Shown here piece by piece: positions 41,922-50,263 of a stretch of 64,000 nucleotides of DNA (its first letter is position 1; each line of letters opens with the position of its first letter). The position numbers and the translations under genes were made by a program. Below the pieces are notes generated by a model. That model was given only the letters and a program-made list of their open reading frames with translations, did not search any database and had not been told where the DNA came from. The DNA lies in NCBI GenBank assembly GCA_035532535.1, contig DATKQT010000037.1, positions 1 to 64,000 on the forward strand, written 5' to 3'. The stretch is from Palsa-739 sp035532535 (GTDB lineage Bacteria; Actinomycetota; Thermoleophilia; Gaiellales; Gaiellaceae).

Positions 41922-42789
41922 GCCGCGACGCTACCCGAACCGCCCCGGTGCCGAGCGCAACGCCGCCACAGATCAGCAGCAGCCCCGCGAGCTTCTGGTC
42001 CGACAGCCCTTCGCCGAGGAAGACCGCGCCGTAGAAGAGCGCGAACGCCGGCAGCATGTAGGCGACGAGCACCGAGCGCGACGACCCGTAGATGCGGATC
42101 ATCCGGTAGGACAGGATCTGCGCGAGCGCCGTCCCGAGCAGGCCGAGCGCCGCGGCCGAGCCGATCGCCTTCCATCCGGGCGCATGCGTCGGGAGCGTCG
42201 CGAGCGCGAGCGGCAGGAGCAGCACGAAGGCCCCCGTCATCGAGACGGCGGCGAGAACAGGCCCACCGAAGCCCATCCGCCTGCCTGCGTACAGGTTCGC
42301 GGCCGCGTACGACACCGAGGCGACGACGATCGCGGCGATGCCGATCGTTCCGTGCCAGCCACCCTGCGGGTGCACACCGGCGAGGATGCCGACGCCGCCG
42401 AGCCCGAGCAGGACACCGACGAGCCGCCAGCCGGTCGAGCGCTCGGCCGGCACGAAGAACACGGCGAGCAGGGCGACGAAGATCGGCACGGACGAGTTCG
42501 CGACCGCGGCCGTTCCGGAGTCGACCCACCGCTCGCCCCACGCGATCAGCGTGAACGGCACGGCAGCGTTGAGGACCGCGAGCACGAGGCCCGGGCGCCA
42601 CGCCCGCACGAGAGCCGCGCCGCCGGACCGCCGCCACGCGAACGCAACGAGGATCGGAGCGGCGCACAGCAGCCGCACCTCGATCAACACGGCCGGCGAG
42701 AGGTCGCGGATCCCGACCTTGATGAACAGGTACGACGACCCCCAGATCGCCCCGAGAACGACCAGGAGGAAGACGTACCGCCGTCTCAC
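41896..42789 (-). CDS. EamA/DMT-family transporter
   Basis: A 297-residue membrane protein with ten hydrophobic segments in two EamA repeats (WGSSYLFIKVGI near the start; SVLVAYMLPAFALFYG in the second half). Drug/metabolite exporters of this family move amino acids or other metabolites. GTG 42789 start. It is divergent from purL. Confidence 0.9.
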   Translation of the reverse strand: MRRRYVFLLVVLGAIWGSSYLFIKVGIRDLSPAVLIEVRLLCAAPILVAFAWRRSGGAALVRAWRPGLVLAVLNAAVPFTLIAWGERWVDSGTAAVANSSVPIFVALLAVFFVPAERSTGWRLVGVLLGLGGVGILAGVHPQGGWHGTIGIAAIVVASVSYAAANLYAGRRMGFGGPVLAAVSMTGAFVLLLPLALATLPTHAPGWKAIGSAAALGLLGTALAQILSYRMIRIYGSSRSVLVAYMLPAFALFYGAVFLGEGLSDQKLAGLLLICGGVALGTGAVRVASRRVRRAPAR

Positions 42790-42823
42790 GAGCCCATCTG
42801 AAAGGGAGGCTAGACTGAATCAC

Positions 42824-44734
42824 CTGACGCAGGTCGCGGAACAGCCGCTCCACCGCGCACTCGGCCTCACGGACGGGGAGGCGGACCGAATCCGGGAGCT
42901 TCTCGGGCGCGATCCGAACCATTTCGAGCTCGCCGTCTTCTCCGTCCTGTGGTCGGAGCACTGCGGCTACAAGCACTCAGCGCCGCTTCTGCGGCGGCTC
43001 CCGTCCTCCGGCGAGCGCGTGCTGCAGGGGCCGGGCGAGAACGCGGGCGTCCTCGATCTCGGCGAGGGCCTCGCGGTCGCCTTCAAGGTCGAGTCGCACA
43101 ACCATCCCTCGGCGGTGGAGCCGTTCCAGGGCGCCGCAACAGGCGTCGGTGGGATCCTGCGCGACATCGTCGCGATGGGGGCGCGGCCGATCGCGCTCCT
43201 CGACGGGCTGTGGTTCGGCGCTCCCGGCCACGACTTCGACCGCGCCGTCGCCGGCATCGGCCACTACGGCAACTGCGTCGGCGTCCCCACGGTCGGAGGC
43301 CAGACGGTCTGGGACGAGGCCTACCGCGGCAACTGCCTCGTGAACGCGATGTGCGTCGGCCTGCTCGACGCGCACCGGCTGCAGACGGCGAAAGCGCAAG
43401 GCCCCGGCAACGTCGTCGTCCTCTTCGGCGCGACGACGGGCCGCGACGGCATCGGCGGCGCATCCGTGCTCGCAAGCCAGGAGCTGGGCGAGGACGATCC
43501 CGACAAGCGCCCGTCGGTGCAGATCGGCGACCCGTTCACCGGCAAGAAGCTCATCGAGGTCTCCGTCGAGCTCGTCGAGTCGGGTCTCGTCGAGTCGCTA
43601 CAGGACTGCGGCGCCGCCGGGCTCGCGTCCGCGCTGAGCGAGATGGCGAGCGACGGCGCAGGCATCGACGTCCATCTCGACCGCGTGCCGCAGCGCGAGT
43701 CGGGTATGGAGCCGTGGGAGATCATGATCTCGGAGTCGCAGGAGCGGATGGTCGCGATCGTGCGGCCGCAGATGCTCGACGCGCTCCAGGCGCTGTGCGC
43801 GAAATGGGAGCTAGAGAGCGCGGCGATCGGTGAAGTGACCGACAGCGGTGTGTTGCGCGCGCTCCACGAGGGGAACGTGGTCGGCGACATTCCGGCGCGT
43901 TTCCTCACAGAGGACTGTCCTCGCTACGAGGTCGAACAGCGGAAGGCGGACGCGTGGGTGATGCCCGCGCCGAAGGCGCGTCGCCGGCCTGCGGATGTCG
44001 CCGGCGTGTACGAGCAGTACGACCAGCTCGTCGGCTCCCGCACGGTCCGCCGCCCGGGCCTCGACGCGGCCGTGCTGAGGCTGCGGCCGTCGCTGCGCGG
44101 GCTCGCCGTCTCTCTGCAGGGACCGCGCCCCGGCGAGACGGATCCATTCGCCGCCGGCGTGCAGGCCGTGCTCGGCGCTGCGCGCAACGTCGCGTGCACG
44201 GGCGGTGAGCCGATCGGCCTCACCGACTGCCTCAATTTCGGCAATCCCGAGAAAGCGGAGATCGGCTACGAGCTCGCGCGGGCGATCGAGGGCATCGCGC
44301 GTGCGGCCGAGGCGCTCGGTGTCCCGGTCGTCTCCGGCAACGTCTCGCTGTACAACGAGACCGACGGCCGTCCGATCCCGCCGACGCCCGTCGTCGGCTG
44401 CGTCGGGCTCGTGCAGGACGTGCGGCTCGTCCCCGCCGGGTGGCAGCGCGGCGACGTCGTGTTGCTCGCGACTGTGCCCGAGGAGAGCATCGCCGCCGAG
44501 GTGTCGCTCATCCGCTTCCTGCGCAAGGCGGCGCCGATCCTGACGCTCTGCCATGACGTCGGCAGCGGCGGGATCGAAGCCGCACTTGCCGAGGCGACGC
44601 GCTGGAGCGGCCGCGAGGCCGACGTCGAGCTTCCGGCCGAGCCCGAGGCGGGAGCCGCGATCCTCGCGTGCGCGCCGGAGACCGTTTCTCGGCTCGGCTC
44701 CAAAGGCTTCATCCAGATCGGCCAGGTGCGCTGA
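42824..44734 (+). CDS. purL: FGAM synthase large subunit PurL, CTG start
   Basis: A PurL of about 636 residues, with ATP-dependent amidation of FGAR using ammonia from PurQ. It shows WSEHCGYKHS, the KVESHNHPSAVEPFQGAATGVGG core and NFGNPEKAE. It is shorter than the usual 720-740 residues, mainly in the last domain. No ATG, GTG or TTG exists before the conserved region. CTG 42824 has CTAGACT at 7 nt exactly as in purB and purM; CTG 42815 with AAGGGAGG is the alternative. Likely co-transcribed with purF. Confidence 0.92.
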   Translation: MTQVAEQPLHRALGLTDGEADRIRELLGRDPNHFELAVFSVLWSEHCGYKHSAPLLRRLPSSGERVLQGPGENAGVLDLGEGLAVAFKVESHNHPSAVEPFQGAATGVGGILRDIVAMGARPIALLDGLWFGAPGHDFDRAVAGIGHYGNCVGVPTVGGQTVWDEAYRGNCLVNAMCVGLLDAHRLQTAKAQGPGNVVVLFGATTGRDGIGGASVLASQELGEDDPDKRPSVQIGDPFTGKKLIEVSVELVESGLVESLQDCGAAGLASALSEMASDGAGIDVHLDRVPQRESGMEPWEIMISESQERMVAIVRPQMLDALQALCAKWELESAAIGEVTDSGVLRALHEGNVVGDIPARFLTEDCPRYEVEQRKADAWVMPAPKARRRPADVAGVYEQYDQLVGSRTVRRPGLDAAVLRLRPSLRGLAVSLQGPRPGETDPFAAGVQAVLGAARNVACTGGEPIGLTDCLNFGNPEKAEIGYELARAIEGIARAAEALGVPVVSGNVSLYNETDGRPIPPTPVVGCVGLVQDVRLVPAGWQRGDVVLLATVPEESIAAEVSLIRFLRKAAPILTLCHDVGSGGIEAALAEATRWSGREADVELPAEPEAGAAILACAPETVSRLGSKGFIQIGQVR

Positions 44735-44735
44735 C

Positions 44736-46115
44736 ATGTGCGGCGTCTTCGGCGTGTACGCGCCCGAGCGCGATGTCGCGCGGCTCACGTACTTCGGGCT
44801 CTTCTCGCTCCAGCACCGCGGCCAGGAGTCGGCGGGAATCGCGGTGTCGGAGAACGGCCGGTTGACCGCGCTCCGCGACCTCGGCCTCGTCACGCAGGTT
44901 TTCGACGAGCAGAAGCTGCATGCGCTGCAGGGGCAGGTGGCGATCGGGCACACGCGGTACTCGACGACGGGCTCGTCGGGGTGGGCGAACGCGCAGCCGC
45001 TCGTGCAGCATGGGCGGAACCGCACGGTCGCGCTCGGGCACAACGGCAACCTCGTCAACGCCGACGTGCTGCGCGACGAGCTCCGCGCCGATGGCGCGAC
45101 GCTGCGCGGAACGTCCGACAGCGAGGTGATCGCGGCACTGATCGCGAACGCCGACGCGCCGCTCGAGGAGGCGGTCGCCGGCGCGATGCGCAAGCTGCAG
45201 GGCGCGTACTCGGTCGTCGCGCTGTCGGAAGGGACGCTGATCGCGTTCCGGGATCCCCTCGGCTTCCGTCCGCTCGTGCTCGGCCGCGTGAACGACGACT
45301 GGGTGGTCGCGTCCGAGACGTGCGCGTTCGACCTCGTCGGCGCGGAGCACGTGCGCGAGGTCGAGCGCGGCGAGATCGTGCTCGTCGACGGGGATGGGAT
45401 GCGCTCCGTGCAGGCGGTCGAGCCACCGACCAACGGCGCGCTCTGCATCTTCGAGTTCTTCTATCTCGCGCGACCGGACACGCGGCTCGACGGCATCGAG
45501 GTGCACGGCGCGCGTGTCCGGATGGGCGAGCGGCTCGCGCAGGAGGCGCCCGCGGACGCCGAGCTCGTGCTTCCCATCCCGGACTCGGGGACGCCGGCCG
45601 CGATCGGCTTCTCGCGCGCGCTCGGCATCCCCTTCAGCGAGGGACTGATCAAGAACCGGTACATCGGGCGCACGTTCATCCAGCCCGACCAGGAGCTGCG
45701 GCGCCTCGGCGTGCGACTGAAGTTCAACCCGCTCGCGGAGGTGGCGGGCAAGCGCGTCGTCGTCGTCGACGATTCGATCGTGCGCGGGAACACCACGCGC
45801 GCGATCGTGCGGATGCTCTTCGACGCCGGCGCGACCGAGGTGCACGTGCGCATCTCGTCCCCGCCGGTGATCGGGCAGTGCTTCTACGGCATCGACCTCG
45901 CCGACCCGCAGGAGATGGTTGCGGCCGGGAAGACGGTCGAGGAGGTGCGCGAGTACATCGGTGCGAGCTCGCTCGCGTACCTGTCGCACGAGGGGCTCGT
46001 CGAGGCAACGCGCAGGCCGGAGTCGGATCTCTGCCGCGCCTGCCTCACGCGTCAGTACCCGACCGAGGTCCCGGCCGAGTACGCGAAGCTCCGCTTCGAG
46101 CCCGCGCGCGCATAA
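44736..46115 (+). CDS. purF: amidophosphoribosyltransferase
   Basis: A 459-residue enzyme that starts purine synthesis from PRPP and glutamine. Cys2 follows Met directly (MCGVFGVYAP), so no propeptide is cut. It shows LQHRGQESAG and the PRPP loop VVVVDDSIVRGNTTR. Cys residues in CIFEFFY, QCFYGID and DLCRAC match the 4Fe-4S ligands of the Bacillus-type enzyme. It follows purL by 1 nt. Confidence 0.97.
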   Translation: MCGVFGVYAPERDVARLTYFGLFSLQHRGQESAGIAVSENGRLTALRDLGLVTQVFDEQKLHALQGQVAIGHTRYSTTGSSGWANAQPLVQHGRNRTVALGHNGNLVNADVLRDELRADGATLRGTSDSEVIAALIANADAPLEEAVAGAMRKLQGAYSVVALSEGTLIAFRDPLGFRPLVLGRVNDDWVVASETCAFDLVGAEHVREVERGEIVLVDGDGMRSVQAVEPPTNGALCIFEFFYLARPDTRLDGIEVHGARVRMGERLAQEAPADAELVLPIPDSGTPAAIGFSRALGIPFSEGLIKNRYIGRTFIQPDQELRRLGVRLKFNPLAEVAGKRVVVVDDSIVRGNTTRAIVRMLFDAGATEVHVRISSPPVIGQCFYGIDLADPQEMVAAGKTVEEVREYIGASSLAYLSHEGLVEATRRPESDLCRACLTRQYPTEVPAEYAKLRFEPARA

Positions 46116-46134
46116 GTCGTCACACCGACGCCGG

Positions 46135-46194
46135 GGTACTAGGTACCGGTCGTAGCGGTGCCCCGTGGCAGGCGAAAGGCCGGTACCTAGTACC
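46135..46194. repeat. 15-bp perfect inverted repeat between convergent genes
   Basis: GGTACTAGGTACCGG (46135-46149) and CCGGTACCTAGTACC (46180-46194) are exact reverse complements around a 30-nt loop. An outer CGTCAC/GTGACG pair flanks them. Position between purF and a convergent VOC gene suits a bidirectional terminator, but there is no U tract, so a REP-like palindromic element is also possible. Confidence 0.8.
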
Positions 46195-46215
46195 TGTACG
46201 AAAGCGTGACGTCTT

Positions 46216-46632
46216 CTACGCGGCCAGATCTGCGACGTGCAGGAGCTCGAGCTTGAGCCCGTCCGGGTCGTAGAAGAACACCGCGTAATAGCCCGGCATG
46301 TAGCCGTACTCCTGCGGCTCGCTCTCGAGCGTCCCGCCCGCCTCGACCACCCACTCGGCGCGCTCGTCCACTGCCGCCCGCGACGCAACCTCGATGGCGA
46401 GATGGTGCAGCCCGACCGCATAGCGGTCGACTGCGCCATCCTCGCTCTGCGCCTCGCGCAGCCCGATCGACGTCCCGCGGCCGCTCAGGTACCAGATCGT
46501 CTCGCCGCGCTCGCCCTCCACCTCGCTGATCACGTGCCAGCCGAGCGGGCCGAGCAGGTCGCGATAGAAGGGCAGGCTGCGCTCGATCGAGGAGACGACC
46601 AGGTCGACGTGATGGACGCCCCCGGAGCGCAT
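46216..46632 (-). CDS. VOC-family protein
   Basis: A 138-residue vicinal-oxygen-chelate domain (GVHHVDLVVSSIERSLPFY, HHLAIEVASR, YYAVFFYDPDGLKLELLH), with metal-ligand candidates His8, His76 and Glu131. Glyoxalase, dioxygenase or resistance-protein-like; substrate unknown. Divergent from the next VOC gene. Confidence 0.85.
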   Translation of the reverse strand: MRSGGVHHVDLVVSSIERSLPFYRDLLGPLGWHVISEVEGERGETIWYLSGRGTSIGLREAQSEDGAVDRYAVGLHHLAIEVASRAAVDERAEWVVEAGGTLESEPQEYGYMPGYYAVFFYDPDGLKLELLHVADLAA

Positions 46633-46688
46633 GCGATCCGACCCGACTTCGTCGCCGGACGCGCGACTCCTCGTACCATCCGATCCCG

Positions 46689-47300
46689 GTGCATCTGTTC
46701 CACTATCACCTCGTCACGAGCCGGGTTCGCGAGGTCGAGGCGCGCTACATCGGCAAGCTCGGATTCGACCTCGTCGCACGCCACGGGCGGATCGGCGAAG
46801 ACCTCCAGTCGTACGAGGCGGGGATCTCGTGGGCGGAGCTGGACGCGCTCGGATTCAAGCTCCGCCTCTCCGAGCTCGAGCTCGGCGCCGTCAACGTCGT
46901 GGTGCAGCCGGGGCAGTGGCCACTGCCGCGCGTCGACCATCTCGGCCTCGCTCTCGACGACGAGGAGTTCGAGCGCGCGATCGCCCGTGCCGAGGACGCG
47001 CAACTCCGGGTGCAGGAGCACGGCGGCCGGCGCACGTTCGTCTCGACGAACACGGGTTACCGCCTCGAGCTCCATCCGCCGCGCGACTGGATCGACGACC
47101 TGCTCGGCCAGGCCGACCGGCTTCGGATCTCCGAGCTGCACCTGAAGGCGGACGGTCCCGAAGGGAAGGCGGAGGCGCTCGCGCAGATGCTCGACTGCGA
47201 GCGGATCGGCGCCGACGTCGAGATCGGCGAGACGCTCGTCCGCTTCACCCCGGGCGGCCCACAGGGCCGGCCGGAGCTGGAGGCGGAGATGTTCGTCTGA
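46689..47300 (+). CDS. divergent two-module VOC-like protein
   Basis: A 203-residue protein with a first VOC-like module (HLFHYHLVTSRVREVEARYIGKLGF, VDHLGLALDD) and a second partial one. Several usual metal ligands are not obvious, so it may bind rather than catalyse. GTG 46689 start. It precedes purM by 22 nt but purM has its own -10 box. Confidence 0.7.
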   Translation: MHLFHYHLVTSRVREVEARYIGKLGFDLVARHGRIGEDLQSYEAGISWAELDALGFKLRLSELELGAVNVVVQPGQWPLPRVDHLGLALDDEEFERAIARAEDAQLRVQEHGGRRTFVSTNTGYRLELHPPRDWIDDLLGQADRLRISELHLKADGPEGKAEALAQMLDCERIGADVEIGETLVRFTPGGPQGRPELEAEMFV

Positions 47301-47322
47301 GTTCCGGCCTAGACTCGACTTC

Positions 47323-48219
47323 TTGACGAAGGACACGCGCACGTACGAGGCCGCCGGCGTCTCCCTCGGCACCGCCGATGCTGTCGTCGGGCGCCTGCGC
47401 GCGGCGGTGGAATCGACCGGCGCCACCGGCTTCGGCCGCTTCGCCGGCCTCTTCCCGCTCGACGAGCACCGCTTTCTGGCCGCCTCGACCGACAGCGTCG
47501 GGTCGAAGCTCATGCTCCACCGTCGCGCGGGAACGTTGCGCTGGGGCGGGATGGACCTCGCCGCCCACTGCATCGACGATGTCCTCTGCTCCGGAGCCGA
47601 GCCGCTCTTCCTGCTCGACTACGTGGCCGCGGCCCACGTCGACCTCGAGCAGGTGGCCGAGCTCGTCGAGGGAGCCGCGGAAGTCTGCCGCGCCGCCGGC
47701 TGCGCGCTCATCGGCGGCGAGACCGCGGAGCTGCCCGGCGTCTACCGCGACCAGGAGCTCGACTTCGCCGGCACCTGCGTCGGCATCGTCGAACGCGACC
47801 GCCTCATCGACGGGTCGCGCTGCGCACCGGGTGACGTCGTGGTCGGCTTTCCCTCCAGCGGCCTGCACACGAACGGCTTCTCACTCGTCCGCACGCTCGG
47901 AGAGATCGATCCCGCGTGCCTCACACCGCATCGCCTCTACCTCGACGACGTGCACGAGCTGCGCGCGCATGCGGACGTGAAGGCGCTCGCGCACGTCACC
48001 GGCGGCGGGATCCTCGGCAACCTCTCGCGCGTGCTCCCCGACGGAGTGCACGCCCACATCGACTGGGACGCATGGGAACGACCGCCGGTGTTCGACTGGC
48101 TCGCGGACCAAGGTGTCGCCGAGGAGGAGGCGCGACGCGTCTTCAACCTCGGCATCGGCATGTGCGCGGTCGTGCCGGAAGCACCTGCAGGCGCACTCGT
48201 GATCGGAGCGCTGGAGTGA
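47323..48219 (+). CDS. purM: AIR synthase PurM
   Basis: A 298-residue ATP-dependent FGAM cyclo-ligase (TDSVGSKLMLH, GMDLAAHCIDDVLCSGAEPLF, IGGETAELPGVY, GFPSSGLHTNG). It is shorter than the common 340 residues. The TTG start at 47323 has CTAGACT at 7 nt. It overlaps purN by 4 nt. Confidence 0.95.
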   Translation: MTKDTRTYEAAGVSLGTADAVVGRLRAAVESTGATGFGRFAGLFPLDEHRFLAASTDSVGSKLMLHRRAGTLRWGGMDLAAHCIDDVLCSGAEPLFLLDYVAAAHVDLEQVAELVEGAAEVCRAAGCALIGGETAELPGVYRDQELDFAGTCVGIVERDRLIDGSRCAPGDVVVGFPSSGLHTNGFSLVRTLGEIDPACLTPHRLYLDDVHELRAHADVKALAHVTGGGILGNLSRVLPDGVHAHIDWDAWERPPVFDWLADQGVAEEEARRVFNLGIGMCAVVPEAPAGALVIGALE

Positions 48220-48752
48220 TCGGCGTCCTCGTCTCGGGCCGGGGCACGAACCTGCAGGCACTGCTCGACGCCGGCCTGCCGATCGTCGCCGTCGCATCCA
48301 ACCGCCGCGGCGCGCCCGCGCTGCTCCGCGTTCCGGAAGAGGCGACCGCAGTGTTCGAGCTCGCCGACTACGACGACCGCAACGCGCGCGACGCCGCAAT
48401 GGCGGACTGGCTCGAGGAGCAAGGCGTGGAGCTCGTGGTGCTCGCCGGCTACATGCACGTTCTGACGGCTGCATTCCTCGACCGCTTCCCCGAAGCCGTC
48501 GTGAACGTCCATCCCTCGCTCCTCCCCGACTTCCCGGGCATGCACGCGGTCGAAGAGCAGCTTGCGGCCGGCGTCAGCGAATCGGGCGCGACCGTGCATA
48601 TCGTCGACGAAGGAGTCGACAGTGGCCCCGTGCTCGCGCAGGAGCGCGTCCTCGTGCTGCCGGACGACACGCCGTCGACGCTGCACGAGCGCATCCAGGA
48701 CGCCGAGCACCGTCTCCTCCCCAAGGTGGTGGCCGAACTGTGCGCGCGCTGA
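48216..48752 (+). CDS. purN: GAR transformylase PurN
   Basis: A 178-residue folate-dependent enzyme formylating GAR (VLVSGRGTNLQALLD, VLAGYMHVLT, NVHPSLLPDFPG, and GATVHIVDEGVDSGP with the catalytic Asp). GTG 48216 in a GTGA overlap with purM; its end overlaps purH by 13 nt. Confidence 0.96.
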   Translation: MIGVLVSGRGTNLQALLDAGLPIVAVASNRRGAPALLRVPEEATAVFELADYDDRNARDAAMADWLEEQGVELVVLAGYMHVLTAAFLDRFPEAVVNVHPSLLPDFPGMHAVEEQLAAGVSESGATVHIVDEGVDSGPVLAQERVLVLPDDTPSTLHERIQDAEHRLLPKVVAELCAR

Positions 48753-50263
48753 TCTCCACGTACGACACGACGGGCCTCGAGGTGTTCGCGCGCGGTCTCG
48801 CCGGGCTCGGAGTCGAGCTCGTGACCACCGGCGGCAGCACCGACGCATTCCTGCGCGAGCTCGGGCTCGAGCCGACGGTGATCGACGTCCCGCAGATGCT
48901 CGGCGGCCGCGTGAAGACGCTGCACCCACGCATCCACGCCGGCATCCTCGCGCGCCGCGACAACCCCGAGGACATCGCGACGCTCGCAGAGCACGAGATC
49001 GAACCGTTCGACATCGTCTGCATCAACCTCTATCCGTTCGAGCAGGTGGCGGCGAAGCAGGGCGTCACCGAGGCGGAAGCGGTGGAGATGATCGACGTCG
49101 GCGGCCCGTCGATGCTGCGCGGCGCGGCGAAGAACTTCGCCCACGTCACGGCTGTCTGCCGTCCGGAGCGCTACGGCTTCGTCCTCGACGAGCTCCGCGA
49201 GCACGGTGAGATCTCGCTCGAGACCAGGAGGGAGCTCGCGGCCGAGGCGTTCGCGACGACGGCGGTCTACGAAGCGGCCATCGCAAACTGGTTCTCCGAG
49301 CGCGAATCGTTCCCGGACACGCTCGTGCTCTCGCTCGACAAGGTGCTCGACCTCTCCTACGGGGAGAACCCGCACCAGCGCGCCGCGTATTACGCCGACC
49401 GCGGCGCCCGCGCGCACCTGCTCTCGCGCGTGGAGCAGCTGCACGGCAAGGCGCTTTCGTTCAACAACCTCAACGACCTGTCCGCCGCACGCGCGATCGG
49501 GCGCGAGTTCACGCTGCCGGCCTGCGTCATCGTCAAGCACGCCAACCCGTGCGGCGTCGCGCTCGGCGCGACCATCGAGGAGGCGTACGACAAGGCGCTC
49601 GCGTCCGACCCGGTGTCGGCCTACGGCGGCATCGTCGTCCTCAACCGTGACGTCGACGCCGCCCTCGGTGAGAAGCTCGCCGAGCAGTTCGTCGAGGTCC
49701 TCTTCGCACCGGACTACGACGACGGTGCCGTCGAGGAACTGCGGCGAAGGCAAGGCACGCGCATCCTCGTCGATCACGAGCGCCGGCGCCCCTCCGCGCA
49801 GCAGCGCGGGCTGAAGCGCGTGCTCGGCGGCGTGCTCGTGCAGGACGCCGACGCCGAGATCGAGGACCGCGACGGCTGGACGGTCGTCGCCGGTACGCCC
49901 GACGAGCAGCAGTGGGGTGACCTCGTCTTCGCCTGGCGCGTGTGCAAGCACGTCCTCTCGAATGCGATCGTCATCGCGACCGACCTCGCGACCATCGGCG
50001 TCGGGGCCGGCCAGATGAGCCGCGTGGACGCCGTCCGCATCGCGCTCGACAAGGCAGCCGAGTTCGGCCACGACACCAGCGGCGCCGTTCTCGCCTCGGA
50101 CGCGTTCTTCCCCTTCCCCGACGGGCCGGAGCTCGCGCTCGACCGGGGCGTGCGCGCGATCGTCCAGCCGGGCGGCTCGAAGCGCGACGACCTCGTGATC
50201 GCCGCCGTCGCCGACGCAGGCGCGACAATGGTGTTCACGGGTCGCCGCCATTTCCGCCACTAG
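48740..50263 (+). CDS. purH: AICAR transformylase / IMP cyclohydrolase
   Basis: A 507-residue bifunctional enzyme for the last two steps to IMP. The cyclohydrolase domain (1-190; TTGGSTDAFLRELG, GGRVKTLHPRIHAGIL) is followed by the transformylase domain (YGENPHQRAAYY, IVKHANPCGVA, and the end MVFTGRRHFRH). GTG start inside purN. Confidence 0.97.
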   Translation: MRALISTYDTTGLEVFARGLAGLGVELVTTGGSTDAFLRELGLEPTVIDVPQMLGGRVKTLHPRIHAGILARRDNPEDIATLAEHEIEPFDIVCINLYPFEQVAAKQGVTEAEAVEMIDVGGPSMLRGAAKNFAHVTAVCRPERYGFVLDELREHGEISLETRRELAAEAFATTAVYEAAIANWFSERESFPDTLVLSLDKVLDLSYGENPHQRAAYYADRGARAHLLSRVEQLHGKALSFNNLNDLSAARAIGREFTLPACVIVKHANPCGVALGATIEEAYDKALASDPVSAYGGIVVLNRDVDAALGEKLAEQFVEVLFAPDYDDGAVEELRRRQGTRILVDHERRRPSAQQRGLKRVLGGVLVQDADAEIEDRDGWTVVAGTPDEQQWGDLVFAWRVCKHVLSNAIVIATDLATIGVGAGQMSRVDAVRIALDKAAEFGHDTSGAVLASDAFFPFPDGPELALDRGVRAIVQPGGSKRDDLVIAAVADAGATMVFTGRRHFRH

